Source of the DNA: a virus
Length of the DNA stretch: 37,189 nucleotides
IMG/VR virus record: IMGVR_UViG_3300032282_003810
Coordinates: 1-37,189 of that record
Reading direction: 5' to 3' (one strand)
Part shown: in pieces, positions 19,012 through 25,974 of the stretch
Layout: each line of letters opens with the position of its first letter
Numbering within the stretch: position 1 is the first letter of the stretch
Position numbers and translations under genes: made by a program
The notes under the pieces: generated by a model
Database searches by the model: none
What the model saw: only the letters and a program-made list of their open reading frames with translations
Told to the model about the DNA's origin: nothing

Positions 19012-19078
19012 ATATTGCCCGTGTAGGGCATAGGGTGGTTTGTTTGCCTCTATTTTCGCCGAACTTTAAGGACAATAT
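19012..19078 (-). ncRNA. Candidate structured element, copy 2 of 2
   Basis: Read on the minus strand, ATATTGTCC and GGGCAATAT form a 9-bp closing stem (one G-U). Inside is the block TTCGGCGAAAATAGAGG, ACAAACC, CCCTAT that matches 1446-1484. The closing stems of the two copies differ in sequence but both pair, which supports structure. It lies 45 bases upstream of the ATP-grasp start. Confidence 0.5.
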
Positions 19079-19080
19079 GC

Positions 19081-19092
19081 TACAATGGATCT
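19081..19092 (+). promoter_or_regulatory. Leaderless -10 of the 19093 gene
   Basis: TACAAT, 6 nt, ATG. Confidence 0.55.
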
Positions 19093-19221
19093 ATGACAAC
19101 AAATGACAAATGTTTTTACTGTGATAGGCCATCACTCTATGATCAATTAGTAAGTCTTGGTGCTACCTACATTATGTCAAGTGTATGTAAAATTCATCTA
19201 AAGATGGATCTATCCTCATGA
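19093..19221 (+). CDS. 42-residue hypothetical protein
   Basis: MTTNDKCFYCDRPSLYDQ, then SSVCKIHLKMD: CxxC plus C-x2-H, a possible zinc finger. ATGA overlap with the next ORF. Confidence 0.6.
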   Translation: MTTNDKCFYCDRPSLYDQLVSLGATYIMSSVCKIHLKMDLSS

Positions 19222-19349
19222 GCCTTATAGGTCTATTATGTTCTATAGTTGTTATAGGGAGTATGGGGATATTCTTTTTATACCCCGCTAAATCTCCAAA
19301 TCCTATAAAGTCTAAACCTCAAGTTCACACTGATATAAATAAAGAATAG
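19218..19349 (+). CDS. 43-residue membrane protein
   Basis: One N-terminal transmembrane helix (MSLIGLLCSIVVIGSMGIFF) then a polar Pro/Lys-rich tail. ATGA coupling. Function unknown. Confidence 0.55.
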   Translation: MSLIGLLCSIVVIGSMGIFFLYPAKSPNPIKSKPQVHTDINKE

Positions 19350-19356
19350 GACAAAA

Positions 19357-19500
19357 ATGAAACAAACATATCCTTCTGGCGTACCATGTACTATTTGTAA
19401 GAAACCAAATAGCACTCATGTACTTCCTAACTCTACCTATTGTGTAGATTGTTATAAAATGTTTATTATGAGATCCCAGCCAAAAAGAAATAGTGCTTGA
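19357..19500 (+). CDS. 47-residue zinc-ribbon protein
   Basis: MKQTYPSGVPCTICKKP with a second pair CVDC 16 residues later; basic C-terminus. Its stop codon overlaps the -35 element of the next gene's promoter. Confidence 0.6.
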   Translation: MKQTYPSGVPCTICKKPNSTHVLPNSTYCVDCYKMFIMRSQPKRNSA

Positions 19501-19531
19501 CATACCATTAGCAATAGTGTAATATTGGTAT
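19497..19531 (+). promoter_or_regulatory. Leaderless promoter TTGACA-N17-TAATAT
   Basis: Consensus -35, 17-bp spacer, TAATAT, 6 nt, ATG at 19532. Confidence 0.7.
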
Positions 19532-19774
19532 ATGAAGTGTTCAGCTATTACGAAGAAACAAAAACCATGTCCATTTATAGTAGAGTCATGGAGAACTAGT
19601 GGTCTTTGTCATCTTCATGATCCAAATGGAAAATTTAGACAACAAACTAAGAAAAAAGGTTATAAGACTCATACCTACCAGTTAGATTGTGACCATAAAT
19701 GGTATATGCGAGAGCCAGGAATTCAGTGTACAAAGTGTTTCACTATTTGGGATAAAAGTATGGATATTAATTAA
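19532..19774 (+). CDS. Cys/His phage protein with two zinc sites
   Basis: An 80-residue protein. The N-terminal part (MKCSAITKKQKPCPF, then GLCHLHDPNGKFR) is the 'CSA-TKKG-PC...CHLHDP' pattern of small phage proteins. The C-terminal part adds C-D-H-KW and CTKC, a second probable zinc site. Possibly DNA-binding; not demonstrated. Confidence 0.7.
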   Translation: MKCSAITKKQKPCPFIVESWRTSGLCHLHDPNGKFRQQTKKKGYKTHTYQLDCDHKWYMREPGIQCTKCFTIWDKSMDIN

Positions 19775-19811
19775 TAATATTTTTATGCTAAAAACTTTTT
19801 ACAATGTGTGT

Positions 19812-19823
19812 TATAATATTCAT
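19812..19823 (+). promoter_or_regulatory. Leaderless -10 of the GPx-like gene
   Basis: TATAAT, 6 nt, ATG at 19824; argues against longer upstream in-frame starts. Confidence 0.65.
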
Positions 19824-20600
19824 ATGAAACCTATTTATGATATCCCGCTTCTTTCGGCTGATGAGGCCCCTAATTTCTTAGATCAATTTAAAGGCAAGGT
19901 TGGTCTATTAGTGAACACAACAGTAGGTTGTGGTAACGCAAATCAAATGGAAATCCTGCAACGTCTTCAAGATAAGTATGGAGGAGATGACTTTCAAATT
20001 ATTGCTATTCCTACTAACGATTATTGCGGTCCAGGAATTACTCATGGAAAGTGGTCACAAGGAATTACTTGTGGTGCTGATTCACAAAATTATGGTAGAG
20101 ATGTTTATGGAACAACCTTTCAATTTTCAGAGATGGTAGCATCAAATCCTAATATTTCTGTTAACGAAATTAGTCCTCACAATGGAGATGCAACAGTAAA
20201 TGGTTTGGGTCAACCAAGAAAAGAAACTCACGATCTCTATAAGCAAGTTGCAGAGCAAATGATAAATATAGCTAATAAAGAAAAAGAATTAGGCATTGAA
20301 AATAAAAAAGAATATTATTCATATTGGCTAAATATGGATACTGGTGGAGCTGAACAGGGTGGAAACTTTGAAAAGTATCTAATTGATAAAGATGGCTATA
20401 TTGCTAAATGGTATCAATGCACAGTATTAAATTATGATTCAGAAAAAGGCGTTAAAGAGGCAGCAGAGCGAGAAGGAAGACCAATTGGCATTGGCCATGG
20501 AAGATCTCAAAAGATTTTTGAAGAAGAATATGCTGTAATTTGTAACCTTATTGAAGAGCTAATTTCTGGTAAAAAGTCTATCATTAATCCAAACGCATAA
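19824..20600 (+). CDS. Glutathione-peroxidase-like thioredoxin-fold protein
   Basis: A 258-residue protein. FKGKVGLLVNTTVGCGN (about 22-38) matches the GPx strand and active-site loop with C36 at the peroxidatic position. IIAIPTNDYCGP (59-70) corresponds to the GPx 'FPCNQF-G' segment. NFEKYLIDKDGYIAKWY (from 181) matches the C-terminal GPx strand. Length exceeds a usual GPx (about 160-200) because of an insertion around residues 100-180. It would reduce peroxides using thioredoxin or glutathione; additional Cys at 68 and 83 could be resolving. Cytoplasmic, no signal peptide. Confidence 0.75.
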   Translation: MKPIYDIPLLSADEAPNFLDQFKGKVGLLVNTTVGCGNANQMEILQRLQDKYGGDDFQIIAIPTNDYCGPGITHGKWSQGITCGADSQNYGRDVYGTTFQFSEMVASNPNISVNEISPHNGDATVNGLGQPRKETHDLYKQVAEQMINIANKEKELGIENKKEYYSYWLNMDTGGAEQGGNFEKYLIDKDGYIAKWYQCTVLNYDSEKGVKEAAEREGRPIGIGHGRSQKIFEEEYAVICNLIEELISGKKSIINPNA

Positions 20601-20607
20601 TTTGTAT

Positions 20608-20642
20608 TTGACTTAAACTTTATAAACTGCTACACTTGTAGT
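20608..20642 (+). promoter_or_regulatory. Leaderless promoter TTGACT-N17-TACACT
   Basis: TGC extended -10, 6 nt, ATG at 20643. Confidence 0.7.
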
Positions 20643-20765
20643 ATGAAAGAATCAAGCATACTTCGCATGGACTGGAAATCTTTAGGCTATTGGCCTGTCT
20701 ATAAAGACGGCAGATTGGTGTGGGAAAAAGATGTTAAATCATATAACGAAACATCAGAAGACTAA
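20643..20765 (+). CDS. 40-residue hypothetical protein
   Basis: MKESSILRMDWKSLGYWP, then VYKDGRLVWEKD. Small beta hairpin-like, no family recognised. It overlaps the next ORF by 35 bases. Confidence 0.5.
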   Translation: MKESSILRMDWKSLGYWPVYKDGRLVWEKDVKSYNETSED

Positions 20766-21033
20766 AATATTTCCATTACGATGGATAGGTAATTTTCTTG
20801 GAGGTTTAGCTGGTAATCATTTAGTTAAAGCTTTTAATTACGATGATGAATTAGATGCTAATTTAGGATTTAGATATAAATACCACGCAAAAATGTGGGT
20901 AATTTTAAATAAGCCTTATCAATGGTGGGGAACATACTACGAAATTGATATTGAAGAAATGAAAAAAGATTTAGAGGGATCATCTTGGGACGATTACGAT
21001 GAAGATGGTATACCATATTGGGAAAAAGAATAG
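20731..21033 (+). CDS. Acidic hypothetical protein
   Basis: A 100-residue protein (MLNHITKHQKTKIFPLRW) with aromatic-rich middle and acidic C-terminus (WDDYDEDGIPYWEKE). The 35-base overlap with the previous ORF is unusual; a later start cannot be excluded. No family recognised. Confidence 0.6.
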   Translation: MLNHITKHQKTKIFPLRWIGNFLGGLAGNHLVKAFNYDDELDANLGFRYKYHAKMWVILNKPYQWWGTYYEIDIEEMKKDLEGSSWDDYDEDGIPYWEKE

Positions 21034-21068
21034 TTGAATAAGTACTTAACATATGATATGATTAATAC

Positions 21069-21218
21069 ATGAGAAAATCAAATAACAAGGTATCCCAGCA
21101 TAAAGCTAAAAGAGCCTTAAAAAATAAAAAAAGAATCAAAGCCAAACCTTATAAAAGTAAGCATGAAACTAAGCTTGAAAAAATAAGGGAAGAAATCATG
21201 ATGGGGGTTTACCGATGA
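21069..21218 (+). CDS. 49-residue highly basic protein
   Basis: MRKSNNKVSQHKAKRALKNK; about a third Lys/Arg in the first 40 residues. Probably binds nucleic acid by charge. A TATGAT -10-like hexamer is close upstream. ATGA overlap with the next gene. Confidence 0.55.
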   Translation: MRKSNNKVSQHKAKRALKNKKRIKAKPYKSKHETKLEKIREEIMMGVYR

Positions 21219-21337
21219 AAAAGATTTATCAATGTGAAGATTGCAGCACTATTATTACAATTGAAACAGAGGTACATGAGTTACCTGAATCTATTATCTG
21301 CCCATGTGATTTATCTATGAAAAATATTGGTGCATAA
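21215..21337 (+). CDS. 40-residue zinc-ribbon protein
   Basis: MKKIYQCEDCSTIITIET with a second pair CPCD; probable zinc ribbon. Ends directly before the 21338 ATG. Confidence 0.6.
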   Translation: MKKIYQCEDCSTIITIETEVHELPESIICPCDLSMKNIGA

Positions 21338-21544
21338 ATGTGGTCATGGGTATTAGCAACAATTGGCGTTACAGGTATCTACTTTGTAGGTCGTAAAAAG
21401 AAATGGGCATGGTTATGGCTCATATTCAACGAATGCTTGTGGATTATCTACGCAGTGACCACTGATCAATACGGATTTATATTTGCAGCTGTTGCATACA
21501 CAGTTGTCTACATCAAATCATTTATGCATTGGAGAAAAGGTTGA
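21338..21544 (+). CDS. Small multi-pass membrane protein
   Basis: A 68-residue protein with about two to three transmembrane segments (WVLATIGVTGIYFVG, WLWLIFNECLWIIYAVT, FIFAAVAYTVVYI). The pattern resembles half of a PnuC-type vitamin transporter, as seen in small phage membrane proteins. Transport is not demonstrated. Confidence 0.65.
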   Translation: MWSWVLATIGVTGIYFVGRKKKWAWLWLIFNECLWIIYAVTTDQYGFIFAAVAYTVVYIKSFMHWRKG

Positions 21545-21912
21545 GCGTTATTGTAGATATTGATGATACCCTACTAAGAAATGGTACTCAACCGATTCAG
21601 CGTGTTATTGATTATGTAAATGCCCTGCCTGGAATAAAAATTATCGTAACAGGTAGAAATAAATCTCAAAGAGCTGAAACAGTTAGATCTTTACATGCTG
21701 CTGGTGTTAAATATAGTAGGCTTATTATGAATCCTGGAAGTTATAAAGATTCGCATAAATTTAAAGAAGAAGTTGGTGCCAAACTTGCTTCAAGAGTTAC
21801 TCTCGCCATAGAAAACAATGCAGATGCTCGTGCTGCATATGCAAAATCTGGTATTAAAACTTTAGATCCCGCAGATATTCCAGATCAAAAAAAGTTTTGG
21901 AGCCTTTCTTAA
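21529..21912 (+). CDS. HAD-superfamily phosphatase
   Basis: A 127-residue protein (ATG 21529; a TTG at 21541 with AGAAAAGG upstream is the alternative start). Motif I is VDIDDT (D10, D12), motif II VTGR (T41), a Lys follows in the SYKDSHKFK segment, and motif IV is IENNADAR (D99). Compact, without a cap domain, like polynucleotide 3'-phosphatase-type or nucleotide-phosphate HADs of phages. Substrate unknown. Confidence 0.8.
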   Translation: MEKRLSVIVDIDDTLLRNGTQPIQRVIDYVNALPGIKIIVTGRNKSQRAETVRSLHAAGVKYSRLIMNPGSYKDSHKFKEEVGAKLASRVTLAIENNADARAAYAKSGIKTLDPADIPDQKKFWSLS

Positions 21913-21913
21913 A

Positions 21914-22090
21914 GTGCGTAATAGTTTTGAGTTTGAAGAACTAGATGAACCTGTAGACTTACAAGTGCATACTCGTGTACCAGCAAAGTGGTTGTTATTA
22001 GATAGCGAAACAGGACAGGTATATGTTGGTAATAAAGGTGGATATTGGGATAGGTTAGACCCAGTCATAAAAACAAAGGAAAAAGAGTAA
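21914..22090 (+). CDS. 58-residue hypothetical protein (GTG start)
   Basis: VRNSFEFEELDEPVDLQVH; later KWLLLDSETGQVYVGNKGGY, beta-rich. GTG one base after the HAD stop and a TAATG junction with the methyltransferase gene support translation. Confidence 0.55.
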   Translation: MRNSFEFEELDEPVDLQVHTRVPAKWLLLDSETGQVYVGNKGGYWDRLDPVIKTKEKE

Positions 22091-22758
22091 TGAATATAAA
22101 AAAATCAACTCAGCAAGAAATGATAGATTATGCAACTGGTAAATCTGTTTCTACTAAAAAAATTATGACAGAAGACTTAATCCTTCCTTATGAACATTCT
22201 ACAAGAACTGCAGCTTTTGCTTTAAGAATTTTAGATGAAAAAAGAGATGGAACTTTTATTGAGGTTGGTGCATCACACTGGCGTGATGGGAATCAAACAT
22301 ATATGTTAGAAAAAGAATTTAATTGGAAGGGTGTAGGAATTGAAATACAAGATCATTTTGTAAAAGATTATAAAGAAAATAGAATTAGTGATTGTATTGC
22401 AGGAAATGCCCTTACTTTTAACTGGGATGAATATTTAGAAAAAAATAATTTTCCTAAAAGAATAGATTTTTTACAGGTTGATGTAGATGATGTTATTCCT
22501 CATTCAAATCTTCTTGCTCTTATTAATATTCCACTTGGAAGATATAGATTTAGTACCATGTCTATAGAACATCTTGGTCATTTTGATAAAAACTATGAAA
22601 AAGATAGAGATGCTCAAAGACAAATTTTATATTCATATGGATATACACTTGTTGCTTCATTATTTACAGAAGACTGGTGGATAGACTCTCAGCTTAATAT
22701 TTCTCCAAATACTTATGATCAATTAACTTCAGATTCTTGGTTACGAAGACTATACTAA
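22090..22758 (+). CDS. FkbM-like SAM-dependent methyltransferase
   Basis: A 222-residue protein. Motif I TFIEVGASHWRDGNQTY (about 55-71), then WKGVGIEI and FLQVDVDD give the Rossmann methyltransferase order of the FkbM family. Paralogous to the 2324-2974 gene: both have NNFPK-IDFLQ, LGRYRF and EDWW-DS. Coupled by TAATG to the nuclease that follows. Probable O-methylation of a glycan or lipid head group; acceptor unknown. Confidence 0.8.
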   Translation: MNIKKSTQQEMIDYATGKSVSTKKIMTEDLILPYEHSTRTAAFALRILDEKRDGTFIEVGASHWRDGNQTYMLEKEFNWKGVGIEIQDHFVKDYKENRISDCIAGNALTFNWDEYLEKNNFPKRIDFLQVDVDDVIPHSNLLALINIPLGRYRFSTMSIEHLGHFDKNYEKDRDAQRQILYSYGYTLVASLFTEDWWIDSQLNISPNTYDQLTSDSWLRRLY

Positions 22759-23177
22759 TGAATTTTCAATCAGAATCTAAAAAGTCAGGAGATGCTTTTG
22801 AAGAACTTGTATATCAAGATTTGGTTAATAGGGGTTTTAGTGATATTCAGTCAAATGTTTATATTGAAAATGCTGGTTGTGAGATAGACTTTCTTGCTAC
22901 CCAACATCCTTGGGATAAGATTGAGTATGTAGAAGCAAAAGGTGGGCTTGATGGCGAAGGCAAAAGGCCAGGAGCTAAAAGAACTGATAATGTAAAAAAA
23001 GCTATTGCTAATGGATCATTAATAAAATCATTACATCCAGAAGTTTATTATGTAGTTTATTTTTCATCTACTCCAAGCGAAGGCTACGCTACTGAAATGA
23101 TTAACACTGCTTTAAAATATTATATTATTGATGAAGTTAGATATCTTCTTCCAATACAACTTGACTTTCAATCTTAA
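22758..23177 (+). CDS. PD-(D/E)XK-family nuclease
   Basis: A 139-residue protein starting MNFQSESKKSGDAFEE at the TAATG junction. E15 in the first helix, D44 in CEIDFLA, and E59-A-K61 in YVEAKGG form the PD-(D/E)XK active-site pattern. Size fits a minimal nuclease domain as in Holliday-junction resolvases, VRR-Nuc or Mrr-like restriction folds. DNA cleavage or repair is likely; specificity unknown. Confidence 0.75.
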   Translation: MNFQSESKKSGDAFEELVYQDLVNRGFSDIQSNVYIENAGCEIDFLATQHPWDKIEYVEAKGGLDGEGKRPGAKRTDNVKKAIANGSLIKSLHPEVYYVVYFSSTPSEGYATEMINTALKYYIIDEVRYLLPIQLDFQS

Positions 23178-23195
23178 AAAGAGTATACTTAAGAT
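23161..23195 (+). promoter_or_regulatory. Leaderless promoter TTGACT-N17-TATACT
   Basis: 6 nt to the ATG at 23196; the -35 lies within the end of the nuclease gene. Confidence 0.7.
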
Positions 23196-23405
23196 ATGAT
23201 CAACATGGAAATCCCTGACCCATTTACTGTTTTTCGCATAGCTAAATATGCTAAACAAAAATATGGTGCTAGATATGACTTCTTTTCTGGTGAATGGGAT
23301 GTTAACTGTGGTGCTTGTGGAGAACTTATTAATGCCAATACCCGCAAACTTTTAATGAAAATACGTTTATATCATACAAGAAATGAATGTTTAGGAGGTT
23401 ACTAG
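23196..23405 (+). CDS. Hypothetical protein with CGAC
   Basis: A 69-residue protein (MINMEIPDPFTVFRIAKYA) with CGAC and a late Cys. The layout 'W-V-C-ACG-L...R-H' resembles small C2HC-type phage zinc proteins. TAG/GTG overlap with the next ORF. Confidence 0.6.
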   Translation: MINMEIPDPFTVFRIAKYAKQKYGARYDFFSGEWDVNCGACGELINANTRKLLMKIRLYHTRNECLGGY

Positions 23406-23494
23406 TGAAAGTATTATTTCCATTATTTACGTTTGCTTGTGGTTGGATAGTCTGTTATATTCAGATGACATATGGAGTTGATCAAGGTGAATAG
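23405..23494 (+). CDS. 29-residue membrane peptide (GTG start)
   Basis: VKVLFPLFTFACGWIVCYIQ, one hydrophobic helix. Overlaps both neighbours. Tentative because of size. Confidence 0.4.
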   Translation: MKVLFPLFTFACGWIVCYIQMTYGVDQGE

Positions 23495-23591
23495 AATTGT
23501 TATTTGTCCAGTATGTAAAAAAGAATTAGAAGTTAGAAAAGGAATTTTTGCACATGATACATTATATAGACATTCTAAGGAGCATAAATGA
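23487..23591 (+). CDS. 34-residue C2H2-type zinc-finger protein (GTG start)
   Basis: VNRIVICPVCKKELEVRKG, then HDTLYRHSKEH: CxxC and H-x-x-x-H elements like a single zinc finger. Overlaps both neighbours by ATGA-type junctions. Confidence 0.5.
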   Translation: MNRIVICPVCKKELEVRKGIFAHDTLYRHSKEHK

Positions 23592-23752
23592 ATAAGTATT
23601 TACTTGATCTTGGAGATAATAAGTTTATTGAAGTTCCAAAAGATATTCAATATAAAATAATTCAAGATAAGTTAATATCTACATATTATTGGTCGGTTGG
23701 TTTTCTTTCCACTATAGTTGGTTTTTTATTAGGAATTATTGCAGCAAAATAA
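23588..23752 (+). CDS. 54-residue membrane protein
   Basis: MNKYLLDLGDNKFIEVPK, then a C-terminal transmembrane helix (SVGFLSTIVGFLLGIIAA). ATGA overlap with the previous ORF. Ends 12 bases before the tRNA cluster. Confidence 0.6.
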   Translation: MNKYLLDLGDNKFIEVPKDIQYKIIQDKLISTYYWSVGFLSTIVGFLLGIIAAK

Positions 23753-23764
23753 TTAAATAAATTA

Positions 23765-23837
23765 CCCTCTGTAGTTCAGTGGATAGAACAATGGACTTCT
23801 AAGCCATGTGTCGCAAGTTCGATTCTTGCCAGGGGGA
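23765..23837 (+). tRNA. tRNA-Arg (TCT)
   Basis: A 73-nt cloverleaf: acceptor CCCTCTG/CAGGGGG with one wobble, anticodon loop CTTCTAA, T-arm GCAAG-TTCGATT-CTTGC, discriminator A. First of three adjacent tRNAs. Reads AGA, a codon common in this AT-rich genome. Confidence 0.92.
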
Positions 23838-23842
23838 CACGG

Positions 23843-23916
23843 GCACCAGTAGCCAAGTTGGTTAAGGCACCGAACTCATAATTCGGCTATCATAGGTTCA
23901 AGTCCTATCTGGTGTA
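23843..23916 (+). tRNA. tRNA with CAT anticodon (Met or Ile2)
   Basis: A 74-nt cloverleaf: acceptor GCACCAG/CTGGTGT with a G1-U72 pair, anticodon loop CTCATAA, T-arm ATAGG/CCTAT. The G1-U72 pair excludes a canonical initiator C1-A72. Elongator Met or lysidine-modified Ile both remain possible. Confidence 0.85.
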
Positions 23917-23920
23917 CTAA

Positions 23921-23991
23921 GCGAGTGTTGCATAATGGTAGTGCACCATCCTTCCAAGTTGGTTGTGCCAGTTCGATTCTGGTCACTCGCT
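23921..23991 (+). tRNA. tRNA-Gly (TCC)
   Basis: A 71-nt cloverleaf: acceptor GCGAGTG/CACTCGC, anticodon loop CTTCCAA, T-loop TTCGATT, discriminator T. The anticodon stem CCATC/GTTGG contains a U-U mismatch. Confidence 0.88.
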
Positions 23992-24009
23992 CTAGTTAGG
24001 CTAAGTGGC

Positions 24010-24044
24010 TTGACTTTTAACAATGAAAGGTATATAATATAACT
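24010..24044 (+). promoter_or_regulatory. Leaderless promoter TTGACT-N17-TATAAT
   Basis: 6 nt to the ATG at 24045. Confidence 0.7.
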
Positions 24045-24233
24045 ATGGATAAAAACAATGCACTAACAATTATGCTAGATTCAATCAACGCTGATAATAA
24101 AGAATTTTGCTTACAGTCTGGAATGTCTGAAGCAGAAGCTGACAAGAATATAGAGCAAAGTCAAATGAGTCTTGGTTTAATGATGTCTAATATTTATGAC
24201 AAATTGGTAGAAGCTAAAATTATAGTTGAATAA
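24045..24233 (+). CDS. Helical hypothetical protein
   Basis: A 62-residue, mostly helical protein (MDKNNALTIMLDSINADN). Last plus-strand gene, abutting a convergent minus gene with no gap. No family recognised. Confidence 0.6.
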   Translation: MDKNNALTIMLDSINADNKEFCLQSGMSEAEADKNIEQSQMSLGLMMSNIYDKLVEAKIIVE

Positions 24234-24365
24234 TTATTTTTTCTTTGGGTGATTTGGTTCATATAAAGCTATTTTAGCTTTAATTCTGCCATCTTTATAT
24301 AGTCTAACAATCCATCCATCTTTGATTTGTGTTGCATTAAATGATTGAGACTTCTTTTTTGGCAT
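24234..24365 (-). CDS. 43-residue basic protein
   Basis: MPKKKSQSFNATQIKDGW, then VRLYKDGRIKAKIALYEP; TAATG overlap with the upstream gene. Small beta-rich basic protein, no family recognised. Confidence 0.55.
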   Translation of the reverse strand: MPKKKSQSFNATQIKDGWIVRLYKDGRIKAKIALYEPNHPKKK

Positions 24366-25525
24366 TATCGGAACAACCTGTCTGTTCTGGTATCTCTTGT
24401 AAAATCTTTTCCAAAATCAGCAAATAAAGCTTTGTCTTTTTCACGATTAACAATTCCTCTTGACCAAGAGAATCCAGCATCTCCGCCCCATGCTAACCAC
24501 ATAATATAACCATTAGATGGGTTTGCTGTATTGCCCCAGTCTTTACCCTTCTTATCTACTTCATGGCGTGAGAAGTATGAGTACATTCTTTTAACAGTAC
24601 TAAGAGATAAAGTTTCTCCTCTTGCTAACTGCCCTGCACGAGTCCAACCAACTGCTGTTCCTGCACCAGTAGCCTTTCCATCTTCTTTAAATTTAATTGC
24701 TCTACGAGCAGCAGATCTTGCCCCTGCGGGTGGCGAGTATCCATCAGCTTTAGATACTTTAATTTCATCTTCATAATCTTCTAAACTAATATTTGGCATA
24801 TCAATTCTGGCAATATCAGACATCAATGCTCCGATTGAATAAGGTGTGTAATAATATACACCATCATCTTCTTCTAACATTCTTACAGCAACTGCTGGAT
24901 TTTCTGGTGTAGACTCAACTGCGTATGGATTTCCTGGTTGACCATAAGTTCCACCTTCAAGCATTACATGTTCAACTTGACCAATAACAGGTCCTTCAGT
25001 TGTCATGGCAATAACAAAATCACCTTCTACAATTGGATTATCCATTTTGGCTACTGGAATACAGTTAGGAACCATGCGACCATTATCTCCTGGCTTCATA
25101 CCACGCTGAGTGTATCCATCCCAACATGGTGCTTGCTTTTCTATATCTGGACAATATTCTGATTTACCCATTTGTGAATCAAACATGGCCATTTGGGTTT
25201 CTGCGTCTAAACCACTACATAGTGGACAACTTGCACAAGAAATTTGTTGCTCTTCACACATAGCACAGTCACAGCCTTGGTAAGTATTTGTAGGCATTAT
25301 AGGATTTTCTGGCAATGATGCTTCTGCTTTTCCAAATGCTGATCCAGCCCAAATATCTACACCAGGTTTATTATGAATACCAGAACCAGTTGGTCTACCA
25401 GAATTAGTTGTCATATATTGTGGCTTCTTCATTCCAACAGATGGATTGATGTGAGGTGATGGGTTTGCTGGAGTTGGATCTGTTACGATTGCATTGTAAG
25501 AAACATCCATTGGTGTTTCAGACAT
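24365..25525 (-). CDS. Phage protein with prohead-associated C-terminal domain
   Basis: A 386-residue protein; MSETPMDVSYN at 25525 is chosen because it forms TAATG with the dps stop. Residues about 95-130 contain a Cys cluster (CDCAMCEEQ, CASCPLC) suited to metal binding. The centre has a beta-rich part (EGDFVIAMTTEGPVIG). The C-terminal about 115 residues (YSPPAGARSAARRAIKF, TAVGWTRAGQLARGE, SRHEVDKKG, WLAWGGDAGFSWSR) match a domain I associate with phage head-protease or portal-linked proteins. Probably virion or head-maturation related. Confidence 0.6.
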   Translation of the reverse strand: MSETPMDVSYNAIVTDPTPANPSPHINPSVGMKKPQYMTTNSGRPTGSGIHNKPGVDIWAGSAFGKAEASLPENPIMPTNTYQGCDCAMCEEQQISCASCPLCSGLDAETQMAMFDSQMGKSEYCPDIEKQAPCWDGYTQRGMKPGDNGRMVPNCIPVAKMDNPIVEGDFVIAMTTEGPVIGQVEHVMLEGGTYGQPGNPYAVESTPENPAVAVRMLEEDDGVYYYTPYSIGALMSDIARIDMPNISLEDYEDEIKVSKADGYSPPAGARSAARRAIKFKEDGKATGAGTAVGWTRAGQLARGETLSLSTVKRMYSYFSRHEVDKKGKDWGNTANPSNGYIMWLAWGGDAGFSWSRGIVNREKDKALFADFGKDFTRDTRTDRLFR

Positions 25526-25974
25526 TAGTCCATTTCCACTTCTTTTACTGATGCTGATAGCATCCAATGCCAACGTTGATGTTGGTCCATACGCTCTGCA
25601 AAGAAATTTGCAAGAGCATGTTGTCTATTTGCTGTGGCCATATCACAAGCATCTACTAATTTAGCAAGAACCATATCATTACACATAAGCAAATCAGCAG
25701 ACATAACCATTGGATCAGAAGAAACATCAGGCTCGCCAACTTCATTTAATTGCATAAATCTTGATAGTTTAAATGGTGCATAAGCATCTAACTTGCGAAG
25801 CCATTCCGCATATGTATCTGTTGCTTCTTCATAGTCTGCATAAATATCTCCAAAAAATGAGTGGAATTGAGGGAAATCGTCACCTTCTACATTCCAATGA
25901 TATCCATGAGCTTTTAGCTTAAGAGTAATATTATCTGCAAGCAGCACTTTTAATAGATTAATTAATTCTTCCAT
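25525..25974 (-). CDS. dps: Dps/ferritin-like protein
   Basis: A 149-residue protein. The inter-subunit ferroxidase ligands of Dps are present with canonical spacing: H26 (HWN), H38, D53 and E57. Length and helical pattern fit a four-helix bundle that forms dodecamers, oxidises Fe(II) with peroxide and can protect DNA. It lacks the Lys-rich N-terminal tail of DNA-binding Dps. Its leaderless start is preceded by a pseudoknot and lies downstream of pstS. Confidence 0.88.
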   Translation of the reverse strand: MEELINLLKVLLADNITLKLKAHGYHWNVEGDDFPQFHSFFGDIYADYEEATDTYAEWLRKLDAYAPFKLSRFMQLNEVGEPDVSSDPMVMSADLLMCNDMVLAKLVDACDMATANRQHALANFFAERMDQHQRWHWMLSASVKEVEMD

